A DNA stretch of 64,000 nt from Rhodocollybia butyracea. Its lineage: Eukaryota; Basidiomycota; Agaricomycetes; Agaricales; Omphalotaceae. Below, in pieces: positions 41,294 through 52,822 of this stretch. Location: positions 1 to 64,000 of the forward strand of contig JADNRY010000212.1 in the NCBI GenBank assembly GCA_015501585.1. The letters are read 5' to 3'. The position numbers and the translations under genes are program-made. The notes under the pieces are model-generated. The model saw nothing but the letters and a program-made list of their open reading frames with translations. It did not search any database and was not told the DNA's origin. The first letter of the stretch is position 1; each line of letters starts with the position of its first letter.

Positions 41294-44200
41294 ATGCCTC
41301 TTTGCCCTGCCGATTGCAGACACTGGTTCGCCACTGACCGCAGTCTCAACAGTCACATTACCCAGGCTCAGTCTTGCATCTGGTATCGTGCACACCAGAA
41401 ATCGGCAGCCATCGATAACTTTACAGCGCAACTAAATCAGGAGGACTTGGGCGAAGAATTCATGGCTAGGGCGATTGACAGACATGCCAGTGAACCTCCG
41501 GAGATCAACAATGATGAGGCTGGAGAATTACTCCAACAATTTGAGGAAGAGCATGATGTGTTTCATTTTGTTCCAGTGGTTGAGGAACTTGCGCTTGGTC
41601 AAGCTGGTCCTGGGCCTTCCACACAATCTCACAGGGACCGTCTAGCAGATTGTCAACTAGGGGCCAAAGTTTGGTCCTTTGATAATGAAGATCTTGTTAT
41701 GTTTGATGTCGAGCACCTGACCGCCGGAGCACGCATTCAAATGGACGAGTTGCTTTATGAGTGGTGGCGTGCCTCTCATGATTTTTCCAATGACTCCCCG
41801 ATGGATGGTAGCACTGAACCTTCCAATATCTATGCCCCTTTTGCGTCAGAGATGGATTGGCGTATTGCAGACTGGGTGGTGAAGGATAATATCGGGCATA
41901 GTTCACTCAACAGGCTGCTTGGAATACCTGGTGTGAGTGTTTTCGACACCTCTACTTCAATATCTGACCATCTTTATCTAGGTCATTGAGAAACTCGGCC
42001 TATCTTACACGAACATCGCTGGACTACACAAGTGTGTAGATTCAATATGCCCATGTGCTGGCGAGTGGAAGGTTTGCTGCTTGGCCTTCACTGATCAGCC
42101 AGATGAAGAATTCATTCTTCATCATCGCGACATTGTTGAGGTGGTAAAAAGTCTCTGGGGAGATCCCTCGCTCGCAAAGCACTTGGTCTACCGCCCGAAG
42201 TCTGTTTTCCAGGACAAGGAGCATTCACGGCGGACTTATTCAGAAATGTGGACAGGCAAATGGTGGCAGTTCACCCAGGTACGCTTTCTCACATGTCATT
42301 TTTTTTGCCTTTGCTCACTTGATTTAGGATAAGCTACGAAAGGCTCAACCATGGCTCCACTCATTATTGCCACTGATAAAACTCAGCTTACAGTATTCTC
42401 TGGCAGCAAGCAGGCCTATCCTGTATACCTCACTCTTGGAAACATACCCCGAGCTCTTCGACGCAAACCCTCGCAGCAAGCATGTGTTCTTCTTGCCTAT
42501 CTGCCGGCTGAAAAAGTTGAATAAGGCAGATCTCATTAGACATGAGGCCACCGGGCGATATCACCGTCTATTCCATGAAGCCATGCGACAAGTAATGGCC
42601 CCTCTCATAGCTGCTGGCAAGGATGGTGTTGAGATGGCTAGTGCAGATGGAGAGGTTCGACGGGTTCATCCTATTCTTGCAAGCTATGTCGCAGATTTTC
42701 CAGAACAGTGTTTAGTAACCTGCTGCAAGCATGGGACTTGTCCCAAGTGCCATCGGGCTTCTTCGAACGCACTTGGCGAAAAAGGCCCGTTTGAGCCACA
42801 AACACAGTCCTGGACGCTAGGTGTGATGAGTGAAGCACGCTCCTCTACCACCTCTGCTGCTCAATACTTTGAATCATGCATGAATCAAGATGTCTCGGGA
42901 TACGTTTATCGTCCGTTTTGGGATGAACTTCCTCATACAGATATTCATCTCAGCATTACCCCAGACGTTCTCCACCAACTTGATCAAGGTGTCCTTAAGC
43001 ATATCATTGGCTGGGCTCAAAAGGTCCTCACTGAAGAAGAACTCGACCGCCGCATTCGTTCTCTTCCCCCATCATATGGTGTCTGCCATTTCAAAAATGG
43101 CATTTCTGCCCTATCCCAAATCAGTGGCTCTGAACGCAAAAACATGGCAAAAATCCTTCTTGGGTGTCTCATTGGTTCTGACATGCCCAAGCCTGCTATC
43201 ACTGCTGTTCGTGCTATTCTGGACCTCATATATCTCGCTCAATACTCACTCCATGATGATGAGACTTTATCATACATGGAGGATGCACTTCGCACTTGGC
43301 ATAAGCATAAGAACTGTTTCATTGTGTTGGACATTCATGAACATTTCAATATTCCCAAATTCCATTCCCTTTTACATTATATCCAGTCCATTTGATTCTT
43401 TGGCGCCACAGACAACTATAACACCAAGATGTTCGAACATTTACACATTGATTTTGCAAAAAAAGGATGGAGAGCATCCAATAAATGTGATGAATTTCCT
43501 CAGATGACACGATGGCTTTCACGCCAGGAAAATGTTCAATCCTTTAATCGTGAGCTGTCCTGGATTTTGGAGCAACAATCTTTGGCAGTTGCATCTTCTT
43601 CCGTCACTTTGAATCCCATCAGTCTCCATCCTCTTCTATTCTTCTTCCCAAGGTTCCGACCGCTCCCAACAAGTCCCTTCAAATCATCGAAAAAACTCAC
43701 CGCGTTCCGCTATTTTCCCAACACCTGAAAGCATATCTTGAAATGCTCAAGGTACAGGCCACACCTTCCAAAGTTCCACTGTTCGAGATGCACTTGAGAA
43801 GCAGTTACCGTTTCAACACTTGGATGTACTTTATTCGTTCAAATTTTCACCAGAGAAATTAGAAGAGGGAATTGATATGAAAGATGTTGTTAAGGCCTCG
43901 CCACTGAATGGTGGAAGGTTTGACACTGTTGTTGTGTTGACTAGTGAGGAGGCTGAGAGCACTGGTCTTTCTGGTTCACAACATTTCTATCTCTTCTGTG
44001 GATTTTACACTAATGTTTATTTGTAGGTACATGTATAGGTCGGGTGAAGGTTATCTTCCGTTTACCCACAGAAGTGTCCCTTATTGATTCTAATAAAATG
44101 AAAGCTCCCCCGATCTGGCCACAAACAACTCTTGCCTTTATAGAGTGGTTTACAGCTCCATCATTATCAGACAGTGCCCGGGGTAGTCACAACATGGCAT

Positions 44201-44415
44201 CTGTTCAGAAATCTCCTAGAAGGACAACTGATAATTCACTCCCTTGGTCTATTATACCGCTAGCTAATATTCGCCAGTCTTGTATGCTTGTTCCAGATTT
44301 TCGTAAGGTTCCCAATGTTTCATCGTTACTTTTGTCTCAAGTTTTGGATTCGGTTGATCATTTTTTAATTAATAATTGGTTATCAGTTTACACTTATAAA
44401 ACTATATACAAGTAG
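41294..44415 (+). pseudogene. Plavaka-type transposase (CACTA-like), frame-shifted
   Basis: ATG at 41294 begins a C2H2-like finger (CPADCRHWFATDRSLNSHIT followed by C). After 41989: IEKLGLSYTNIAGLHKCVDS, a WGDPSLAKHLVYRP block (42160-42200), and the signature IIATDKTQLTVFSGSKQAYP with YLTLGNIPRALRRKPSQQA (42355-42520). The frame then changes at an A-run near 42511-42516 and continues as KADLIRHEATGRYHRLFHEA, CLVTCCKHGTCPKCH, SITPDVLHQLDQGVLKHIIG, HFKNGISALSQISGSERKNM and HFNIPKFHSLLHYIQSI. Further frame changes occur near 43395 and 43740, then LPFQHLDVLYSFKFSPEKLE, RFDTVVVLTSEEAESTGLSG and IIPLANIRQSCMLVPDFRK to the stop. The whole length of the family is present, but with at least three frame breaks, so it is probably inactive. 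Confidence 0.85.
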
Positions 44416-44509
44416 TTCATTATATCTCCTCGGTGTTTTGTTAATACTAGTGTTGGACTTTTGCAGTTAAAGTTGATGTAGTTCACGATCATTGAAGTCA
44501 GTTGTGTGT

Positions 44510-44850
44510 GTCACTGAGTGAAGGGTTTTCACAAATAACTTGAGTTCACTCAGTAGTTTACGGGGATGCTTGAGTTTACATCTAGGACTAACAATTACTT
44601 AGGTGAGCCAAAGGGTATCTGGAGTAGACCCAGCTCATCAATACCAGGTATGACTGACTTGAGTGCACTGAAGTCATCAAATGATGAACCCAAGCACACC
44701 CAAGGCTAGGCATGGCTGAGCCCTGCTCTTGGATCAACCTGAGCTGACTTGAGATGGCTTGGGAGGCTTGGGAGGCTCAAGTATAGGCTTTGAAGCCTCC
44801 TAAACCTGAGTGCACTTTAAACCCACTTGAGCCTGAAGTGCTTTTCCTGA
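44510..44850. repeat. Right subterminal repeat region of the Plavaka-like element
   Basis: Dense ACTTGAG, CTCAAG, GAGTGCACT and AAGTGC words without open frame, matching the style of 32870-33310. Confidence 0.5.
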
Positions 44851-44890
44851 TGTATCCAGACTAATACTTATATTTGAGCCCCCAGAACCA

Positions 44891-44927
44891 TCACCCTCAG
44901 TTGTTCTTACACTACAACTGAGGGTGA
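44891..44927. repeat. Perfect 14-bp inverted repeat with CACTA-containing loop edge
   Basis: Arms TCACCCTCAGTTGT (44891-44904) and ACAACTGAGGGTGA (44914-44927) with a 9-nt spacer TCTTACACT. The central part TTGTTCTTACACTACAACTGAGG recurs split near 45006-45030. It lies right after the right subterminal repeats and may mark the element end. Confidence 0.65.
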
Positions 44928-46149
44928 GCTTTACTTACATCTTCTTTCATCACTCTTACTAATATAGTACTGTAGCTATCGTTCTACAGGTATATATCAA
45001 ATACAGTTGTTCTTACACTACAACTGAGGCTATCGTTCTACAGGGGACACATGGAGTATAGGGCAGGAGGGCGGGGGATGTCAACGGGACTTGTTCGGAC
45101 TTGGTTTGACCCCCACTCCTGTCCTGTATCATCGTGCTATGCAATTATTTGAAAATGAGGCATTCATCCCAACAACTGATGTAACCATGTTCTGGGACCA
45201 GAGAAGTACCCTGGATACCGGTATTTTGATGCCATTGAATGCCTATGCACTGCTTTCGTTCGTTCTAGTGCTTCAGTGTCTCTGGTACATTTTATTTCCT
45301 GCCCCAGATTGCCCCTTTGCTTATTCTAATTTTTATACCCTTAGTAAGGTATTATCATTCTAAACAAGCATTTCCTATGGAAGGGAAAACTTGGAATCGA
45401 GTGCTAACTAGTGGAACGATGTAAGAATTGTCCAAACGGTCCGCAACATCGAAGATTTCATAGAAAACGGCCTCCTGGTGAGGTAGTTTCAAGTAAACCA
45501 ATTATATCAAATTCAGAGTATGGGCCAAAATGGCCAATGGTTTGAGATCAATGTTTGGCCGTCGTGTGCGTGAAGCGGTGGCAATACAGGCGTTGTACAA
45601 GCGTGTCCTGTTCCGGTTATATGGCTGAGTTGGATATTGCACCAAAACTCTAACATGTCCGATTTGGGTTTCAGTGAACACAGCACTGGGAGAAGGTCTC
45701 CAAGTGTTGTGAATACTATGTATCATGCAAGGACTATCCAGTAGTGGGCTTTAAGTCTAGTTTTAGACTCAAAAAGTCTCGGGGCGTATCAGCGGGGTGC
45801 GTGCATAGTGCGTGCGACGGTGCGTGCAAGTGGTGCCAGGTGCGTGCCGGTGCGTGCAAGTGATGCGTGACGCATATAATGATTGTGTATCCAAGACTCG
45901 ATATTACTACTAATTAGGTAGAATTTGTGTAGAATTACCTCTTTGGGCCAATTGGCCAAAAGTTCATTAATATGACATTGATAATGTTAGTATATATTAC
46001 AAAAAATACATATTTCGGGCTGAAAAAATTATGAAGGTGCACGCACCACGCACCAGCTGCACGGCAAAATCACCTAGCCCCACTACAGCGCACTTACTTG
46101 ATGTGTGTGTGTTTTTTGCGGTATTCCAACGAGTACACAAGGTGATCAT
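44928..46149. other. Intergenic
   Basis: A plus frame (45091-45363) encodes a hydrophobic segment but has no partner exons. At 45795-45870 GTGCGTGC words repeat (GTGCGTGCAAGTG twice). No gene recognised. Confidence 0.35.
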
Positions 46150-46960
46150 CAGAGTGAGGATGTTGGGATGGGATAGAGCAGCGAGATTATGTCGTTGGGT
46201 GGTAGAATAGAGTGACGGACTGAGTCAAGAAAAGGTTCATTGTGGCGGAGAGAAACATGATTATTGGATGCGAAAAGAAGGTGCATAGTGATTAAGTGCT
46301 ATTCCGTTACATTGAGCTGAGGACTCAGCAAACAACGGCTAGTGGCTGAAGCGGCGCTATTCCTTGGACCATACAAGTGAAAATACAAGTAGATGATCTC
46401 AACAGGAGTGCCGCGGCTGGACGTGTAGTGCGCCGGGAGATACATGTGAAAACAACAGTGAGGAAGGAGTGAGAGTGAAAGCACAAAATGGTGACGTTGG
46501 GACGCACCAATGCTGGAAAAGCAGTAGCGAAAATGACGTCGTCTGTGTGCGTATGAGCACTAACAGATTTAGGCAAGATTGACAACCGTCTACGCAGCTG
46601 GCGGTTGACCAGCTTAGAGTTATGCGTTACGCTGGGAAAAGCACGAGGCAATAAGAAGATTGGGACAAAGGGCAGAGGAACTTGGTTGTGCTTGTGAGTT
46701 TGAGTCGAGGAGACACTGTTAAGCATTCTTCAGTTCTTCCCGGACGATGATTCTTTGATGATTCTGCAACGTCACCAGTCAATGGAAAATAGGCTACTCA
46801 ACATCTGATTCTGAAACGCACTGCTTTGTCCATACCACTGCCCAGTTCTATCGAGGAGAAGGAAAGGACCTGAAGGCCTGATATCTAGCCCCGTACTAGT
46901 AAATCTGCTGGTGCTCAAAAGTGTGTTGTATATTATCTTATCGGCGTCCCGTTCCCGTCC
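46150..46960. repeat. Dispersed segmental repeat, copy 1
   Basis: Landmarks TTCATTGTG(G/A)CG, a TTCCGTTA.. box, GGCAAGAT and an ATGCGT-rich end recur in order near 57170-57560 and 62690-63080. Minus-strand open frames here (46299-46726) are not conserved between copies and are probably not coding. Confidence 0.5.
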
Positions 46961-47563
46961 CGGTCTTATCTTCGGTTCCCCGATTTGGTTTAGTTCTTGG
47001 AAGCTTCGCGTCTTTTCCTTATTTATTTCGTTGACTTCATCCGAGTCCAAAAGATTCTTTATCCTTCGATTCTTGCTGAGAAATAATTCGATATTGCATC
47101 ATCTATTTACCTGGTGAATTTTCTACGATATTCTATGTACAAACTTCGCTAGTATAAGTAGAATAGAATTCCGACGAATCAGATCAGAATTCTCTCCGCT
47201 ATCTGACAGCTAGACCGATATCAGCCCGACTTGGATAAGCGGATACTTCAAGTGAGCGGGGCCACGGGCGTAAAACCTCGCACGTGGAATAAGCGCTTCA
47301 ATCTTCACTTTTGCAAAGAGCTGTATACAGTCAATATTTACTTAATTTCTAATTTAGCGATGCAGCCATGGTAAAGTCAAGAACATATCTCCTACTCTAT
47401 TACCATTGCCATGCAGCACATCACAAATCGCGCTTGTACGGTATGACCGCGCACTGCCCTCAACAAATTATAACTACACTCACCCATGCTGAGTCAATCT
47501 GGAGAAGCCAAAGATCTGCCCCCCTCAGTCGACATGGCCTAATCCAAGCTTATCTTTTGAGCC
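46961..47563. other. Intergenic
   Basis: No recognised feature. Confidence 0.35.
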
Positions 47564-48480
47564 CTATCTGGCGTCTGCATTTTTCGGATTGGCTTTCAAC
47601 TCGCCGACCTCCAAGTCAGTAGACCCGGGTGGTTCAAAAACTTTATCCCCTTCTATATTAATGGTCATCCGAGGAGCCAGGAAGCCAGGCACATTATATC
47701 GCGCGCTCTGCAATGTGCGATGAGAGGTCAGAATCAAAGGTCTACGACCATCTAAACACATACCAGCTGAGACCACCCTAGTAACAATATTCTGTTAGTC
47801 GTGTATTCACCCCAAAACACCACAACACAACGACATAATGTACAAGCATTCCCGCTTACGGCGTATGGAAGCGCAGCTATCCATCGCTTCATTTTGCTGC
47901 TCAACGTAGGATCATTGAGAGCCTGTTTGGTTATTTCCCTGAACTGCTTTGAGCTCCGAAGAATAATATCGGATGCTTCTCCTCTTCCGTTGATATCAGG
48001 CCATACCTCCGTATCATGCTTACGCCATTTTGGCCTTCATAATTTGTCCCCAGGGAGGGAGACAATATCTATAATAGTAAAGATTTCCTATGAGCCAACT
48101 TGGAGGTTGCCAAACTCTTAGCAAAGGTTACGTACCGTTGACTACGAAGTTGATAACTATATCTGGTATGGGGAGTCTTGGGGGAGTCAGTAATGCTTTT
48201 TTAATTCCAAATCGTAAACTCTATTCCCGAGTCGAAAGTTGTTCCTCACCTGCTGCAGTATTTTGGGTCTCCCTAAGGGCCAGACGTGCAAGCTCCTCAC
48301 CGATAATGCGGAACCCCAGCACATAACGCGTTATGGACAAGGCCCAGTTCAGATGGGAAGGCACAGACACAGTGAAGAGTTCTTGGTTTACTGGAGTCAG
48401 GCGAATGATAACTGAAATGACTGACCGCTGCAGAGTTGTGGCCTCGACCTCGGCCCTATTAGTAAATTCAACTCTGGTAT
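47564..48480 (-). CDS. Unrecognised multi-exon gene, low confidence
   Basis: Three minus-strand stretches look like exons: about 48465-48270 (LQRSVISVIIRLTPVNQELF, then RYVLGFRIIGEELARLALRE and TQNTAA), about 48020-47860 (EVWPDINGRGEASDIILRSS, then MKRWIAALPYAV followed by a GTAAGC donor), and 47776-47564 (MCLDGRRPLILTSHRTLQSA, ending NPKNADAR). Each has balanced composition and splice-like edges. I could not establish a start codon or a continuous frame, and no family was recognised. Confidence 0.3.
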
Positions 48481-48688
48481 CTTCGCTTTTCCCTATACTC
48501 TAATAAAGCACATATGGACAAAACGAAAGTACTTATTCGTCAATTATTGAAACGCAAATACAAACGCAAATTAACAAACAGACACTTATACTATTTATAT
48601 CCATCAGCGACCTCCAAACTAATGATGTAAGGTATATACGAGCATGTATGAAGCTAATGTTTTCGACGATAGTAGCAAAGGTGGAACA

Positions 48689-49527
48689 CTAGGCGTCACC
48701 CGCACCAAGAGTCGCAGCAACACATTTTACGCCGCCGGCAGCAGCTACCAAAATGTCAATAAATCATGCGTTCCTAGAAACCAAAATAAACATTTTATCT
48801 CACCATCATATGGACAACAGAAAGCTTTTCTTGCATCAGTGCTATACAAACAGTGATGAATCTCACGCATGACAAGTACAACCACATGCAAAGGCTTACC
48901 AGATTCGCGAAATCTTTGGAAGATCCGTCGCGGGAACAAGTTGACAAGCACCGTTAATCGGATCACTAAACGGGTTCTCAGCTTTTTTGTCGCAGCAGAA
49001 GCCAATGACAGAAGTGGGAGAACAGATAGCGCCAGCGGAAGGAGTAGCAACCTGGCGAGGAACCGGAGGAAGGCTAAGGCCTCCCGGAACAGAGGGGGTG
49101 TGAATGGGCAAGCTCGGAGCCGACACAGTGGGAATAGGACTTGAAGGTGCAGTTCGGCGAACAGCCGGAAGCGACACGATCTCACCGAGAGCACCCGAGT
49201 CGAGAAGATCTGCGAGAGCATCACCAGCAACGATCGGGGATAGGGGAGCTGAGGCCGTCGGGGGATCTGCTCGGCGAAGGACATCCCGAGAGTACCAAGA
49301 TCACTTAGAAGACCCTCGAGTGGATCACCAAGAGGGTCACCGGAGGGACCCAAAGGTGGAGCGGCTTGGCGAGGGAGAATCGAGGGAACAGGGGGAAGAG
49401 GAATAGGAAGGGGAATCAGGGGAGCCGGAGGAGCTGGGGCGCCGCCAACTGGACCGCGGGAAGGAGCCGGGATAGCAGCTGTGAAAGTAACGAGAGTGGC
49501 AGCAACAAAAGCAAGTTGAAAATGCAT
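48689..49527 (-). CDS. Hydrophobin-family secreted protein with Pro-rich spacer, frame interrupted
   Basis: ATG at 49527. Signal peptide MHFQLAFVAATLVTFTAAIP, then a Pro/Leu-rich spacer. Near 49283 the frame slips by one (a GGG run); the downstream frame reads DVLRRADPPTASAPLSP and then the hydrophobin domain: C in AICSPTSVIGF, CC, C in NGACQLVPAT, then Cys5 encoded across an intron (TG|C), then TDARKAFCC, and after a second intron GGVKCVAATLGAGDA and stop at 48691-48689. Eight cysteines in the order C-CC-C-C-CC-C define hydrophobins, amphipathic proteins that coat aerial hyphae and surfaces; the spacing between the third and fourth cysteine is short for class I. Either a real single-base loss or an assembly error breaks the frame. 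Confidence 0.7.
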
Positions 49528-49849
49528 AACGAGTGTGGGGTAAAGAGTACTTGAATGACCGAGGTTGGTTTTCGAGTGCAGAAATAGAGGAGATTTCGGA
49601 CCAGCTTTTATACCTTTTCGCGGCCCCTCATGTCAGTGGGCTGTTCGGTTGCGTTTGAACCCCAGTGTATGTGGCAGGGCGACTGTGTCTACGAGAGCAG
49701 TACGAAAAATACAAGAAATACGGGATTTACTGGCTGGCAAGTATATTCATCTCGTTATTTTACTCCAATTGAGATTACGCCACTCAGCGTGTGTTGAGAA
49801 GCCACCAATTGAGCCTTCATTAATTCAAGCTACTGTATGGGCTGGGTGA

Positions 49850-50255
49850 GATTAAACAGTAGCTTAACTCCACTGTTGAGCGGCTTTAGAGCGAAAAATC
49901 AACGAGATGCCAACATCGAAGACAGGCGGTCTCTCAAGCTTGTTACACAACTCGGATCGGGTGAATTATGCATGCCAAAATACTTGACATCAAATGAATA
50001 TTAAAATTACCTTTACTTGAACGAGTGGCAATACATGACAGGAAAGCTTATTTTCGCCGCAAAGCATGCGAGGAAAGGAGTTTTGCAACCTTTTTGGGTT
50101 CGAAAAAATCGATCTCTGTACATATATGCAACCTCCTCAGCATGAGGTAGACCTTAGTAGGATTGCCCACGAAGAGGTATTCCTCAAGAGAGGCTCGACT
50201 AGACCTGACATATTGGGAACGTTCTAAAGCAACTATACACAGCCCACCAAACACG
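49850..50255. repeat. Segmental repeat, copy 1 (partner 54950-55400)
   Basis: Both copies start with AACTCCACTGTTGAGCGGCT and include ACACAACTCGGA, a GCGGAATTA/GTGAATTA box and CCTCAAGAG/CCTTATGTAG-type CACGAAGAGGT words. Non-coding. It lies upstream of the hydrophobin genes. Confidence 0.55.
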
Positions 50256-50585
50256 AGTCACCACATGTGAATGTAGTCATATTTTTGGTGGGGTCAGGAG
50301 TCACCTTTTGTATCATACAGGTAACGTCCAAAAAGCCTCAAAAAGTGCATATCTGAGCCTTGAATCTAGGCTATATTTTGCGCGATAAACTTCATCTCCT
50401 CACCTTCTCTGGAAGCAACATCTGCCATTCTTTCCGACGTGTGCACGATTGCAATGGTAAGTACAAAGTAGTCGTGTAAACATGAATAAAGCTCGTTTTA
50501 CTGATATGTCCGATCACCATAGGGCTTTTACCCAACACTGGTGACAATAGTCGTCTATTTCATGTTGTATCGCGCTGTAAATTGA
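50255..50585 (+). pseudogene. Decayed copy of the 3' exons of the membrane protein gene at 52823-54150
   Basis: From TCACCACATGTGAATGTAGT through ATTGCAATGGTAAG to CCAACACTGGTGACAATAGT it matches 53830-54135 with many substitutions and loses the reading frame. Only these exons are present, so it is a truncated duplicate. Confidence 0.7.
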
Positions 50586-51099
50586 TGTGTCGAGTTGAGT
50601 ACTTGGGCGAGGGAGCAAAAATACTATCGGGAGGAGCGGTCATATCGATATCAGGATATCCTTCTCATGTGGGATTTTACACAAGGAAGGGTAATTCGCG
50701 CTTACGCTCGATAGGCAAATGATCCTCCTAGGCGAAAGCGACGTCGTAAGCCAGTCCTTACCGCATAGCCTATTTAGGCAATATTGTCGTACATCCTTCT
50801 TACCGACCCCCAGATCGCCTGAGAACAGTATTGGCAGTGTTACATAGGCAATTAGCTTGACTGATTGATGGGCCGCTGAAGAAAGCTCTGAAGCAACTCT
50901 GAAGCAAGTATTCGGCACATAAATGCATAAACACCAGCGAGAAGAAGAGGGGAAAAGTCTAGAAGAGTCCGATACTCACCGGTACCGTTGGGGCGATCAA
51001 GTACATCCTGGTCAAGTTTCGTCGATTTTTACCAGATTCTTCTACCTGAATGTGGGGAAGCTGTGGGGAAGGCTGAGGAAGCGCTGAAGATCTAGAGCG

Positions 51100-52400
51100 C
51101 TTTGTAATCCAGGTCAAGTCACGGGTCTGTTTTTCGGTTTTCCTCTTAGATTTCCGGTTCTCTTTGTATCTTCCTCTGGCAAGTTTCCAGGTCAAAACGA
51201 CTCGTCAAGAAAACTGTTCTTCGTTCTCCAGCTCTTGTCTAGCCATACATAGTGGCATCACCGGTCTTGTGGATTTCAGAACGATGACGCTCGTTCAACC
51301 TATTGGGTCTTGTCGCTTCCGAGAACACCAGCGGATATCGGTCAGTCATCGATGAACCCATTATTGAAGCTGCTTGGATGGTGGAGCCCAGAGAATTTGA
51401 GAGAAAACTCGAATTCAGACCCGTTTTCGGGATCACCAGATCGTCATAACAGAGAACAGATCAATGGGCTGCTCGCATCCGCTGCATGTAATACGCTGGT
51501 TTGAATATTTCTTTCGGGAATATACAAATTCGAGTATTAGGTGCTGTAGATGGAAGAGCTTTCCACTTGGAGGAAATACTTGCCATAGGCTATTTCTGTA
51601 GGATGAAATTAGAGGTGCGTGAGCAATGGTTGACATTATAGAGTCTCCGGTGACCAGAACGTCTTAAAGCTCGAATAATCCTACGGCTATGTATGGTGCA
51701 AGTGGGAATGGAAGCGCTAGCAAAGGTGGTGACGACGACGGCAAATACGATCTAATGGGGGCAAACGACGAGCTATGGAAGAACAACAACCAAATCATTC
51801 AGAAACTCCGTCGAGTATTCCTGATAATCAATCAGAGGGCCGACAAAACCACACTTGGACCGTGGCGAAAGCAGGCTCGGCTTCGACATTAATGCTGATA
51901 CAAACTCTAATCCGAGTCTCAGTAACGGGCCTTCGTCATGATCCGTATCATACCATCCACTTGTTCAAACTACCTTCGTACATGTTGCTGGGTCCATCGT
52001 GTTTCGGCAACGGCGCTGTAATCATCAGTGGGCTGCTCAGTGTGCTCGGTGCCAACTGCGCCTTCAGACTGGAACGATACCACGTACACGTCTAATTCAT
52101 TGATCTCCAGTTCACGGCATGTTATTATGCAAGTCAGTGTTGACTACGCAAGTCGCCACACGTACGTACGTTCAATGATTGTACGCTTCTAGTTGACCGA
52201 GTCAGGTTCTGACTTTTGTTCCCGTATAGACGTCACTGGCAACAATGAGGACTCGACAAGTCAGGGCCGCAGTTAGTCTGTTGAGTCGGAAAAAGTGTGA
52301 GAGTGCGTAGTGCAGACCATCGTTCTCATGTTTTCGTAGGCCTCGAAATTTAGGCAGTGAGGGACTAGAACTTCAAAACGAGTATGGTTCAAGTATGCTT
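51100..52400. repeat. Segmental repeat block (related to 54355-54720, 57575-58650, 60600-60960, 63090-64000)
   Basis: The part 51100-51680 shares order and words with 57640-58290 and 63100-63780 (TCCAGCTC, TTGTCGCTTCCGAGAACACC, GCATGTAATACGCTGGTTTG, ATATACAAATTCGAGTATTAG). The part 51890-52100 matches 54355-54570 (TTCAAACTACCTTCGTACAT, GTGGGCTGCTCAGTG). The part 52140-52400 matches 58290-58620 and 60660-60960 (CACGTACGTACG, ACTCGACAAG.CAGG). No coding frame is conserved. Confidence 0.6.
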
Positions 52401-52822
52401 TCAGTTTCATTCATATTCCGTTGATTTCTCAGCTGTTTCTGTTCATAACAGGCTAGGCTGACAGACTGGCTGCGCGATGTCATATGCGGAATGCCGTATT
52501 TGCACTCCTCCGAGTCAAACATTCAAATCTGTGGTACAAAAGCAAATCGTCTATTCTCTTTCTCCGACTTTTGGGTTCTGGACTTTAGGCTTAGTTTCGT
52601 AGGTAGGAATAGCAGCATGCGTTCTCTTGCAGTAACCCTTTTACAAAGCAAAAACCCTTGCTGTTCGGTCTCTCAACCATGGCATTTTGACCAGTCTAAG
52701 TATAACAGTCAATCAAGAATCCGCAGTGACGCATGATATTTTTTGATATGAACTTCGATAACGTATAAAGTACTCTCGTGAAAGATGCTCGATCATCCAG
52801 GTCTCTAAACTTCGAGAGAACT

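Larger units (their letters stand above)
32870..44880. mobile_element. Probable composite Plavaka (CACTA-like) DNA transposon with cargo genes, decayed
   Basis: Both ends (32870-33310 and 44510-44850) are non-coding, rich in short CTCAAG/CTTGAG/CACTTAAG words, like the subterminal repeats of CACTA elements. Between them lie the Plavaka transposase (41294-44415, plus), a DUF6532 gene and an accessory gene on the minus strand. Exact termini and target-site duplication were not identified, so the boundaries are approximate. Confidence 0.5.

Noticed and set aside
45091..45363. 90-codon plus-strand hydrophobic frame
   Set aside because: No flanking exons, no family resemblance, next to transposon ends.
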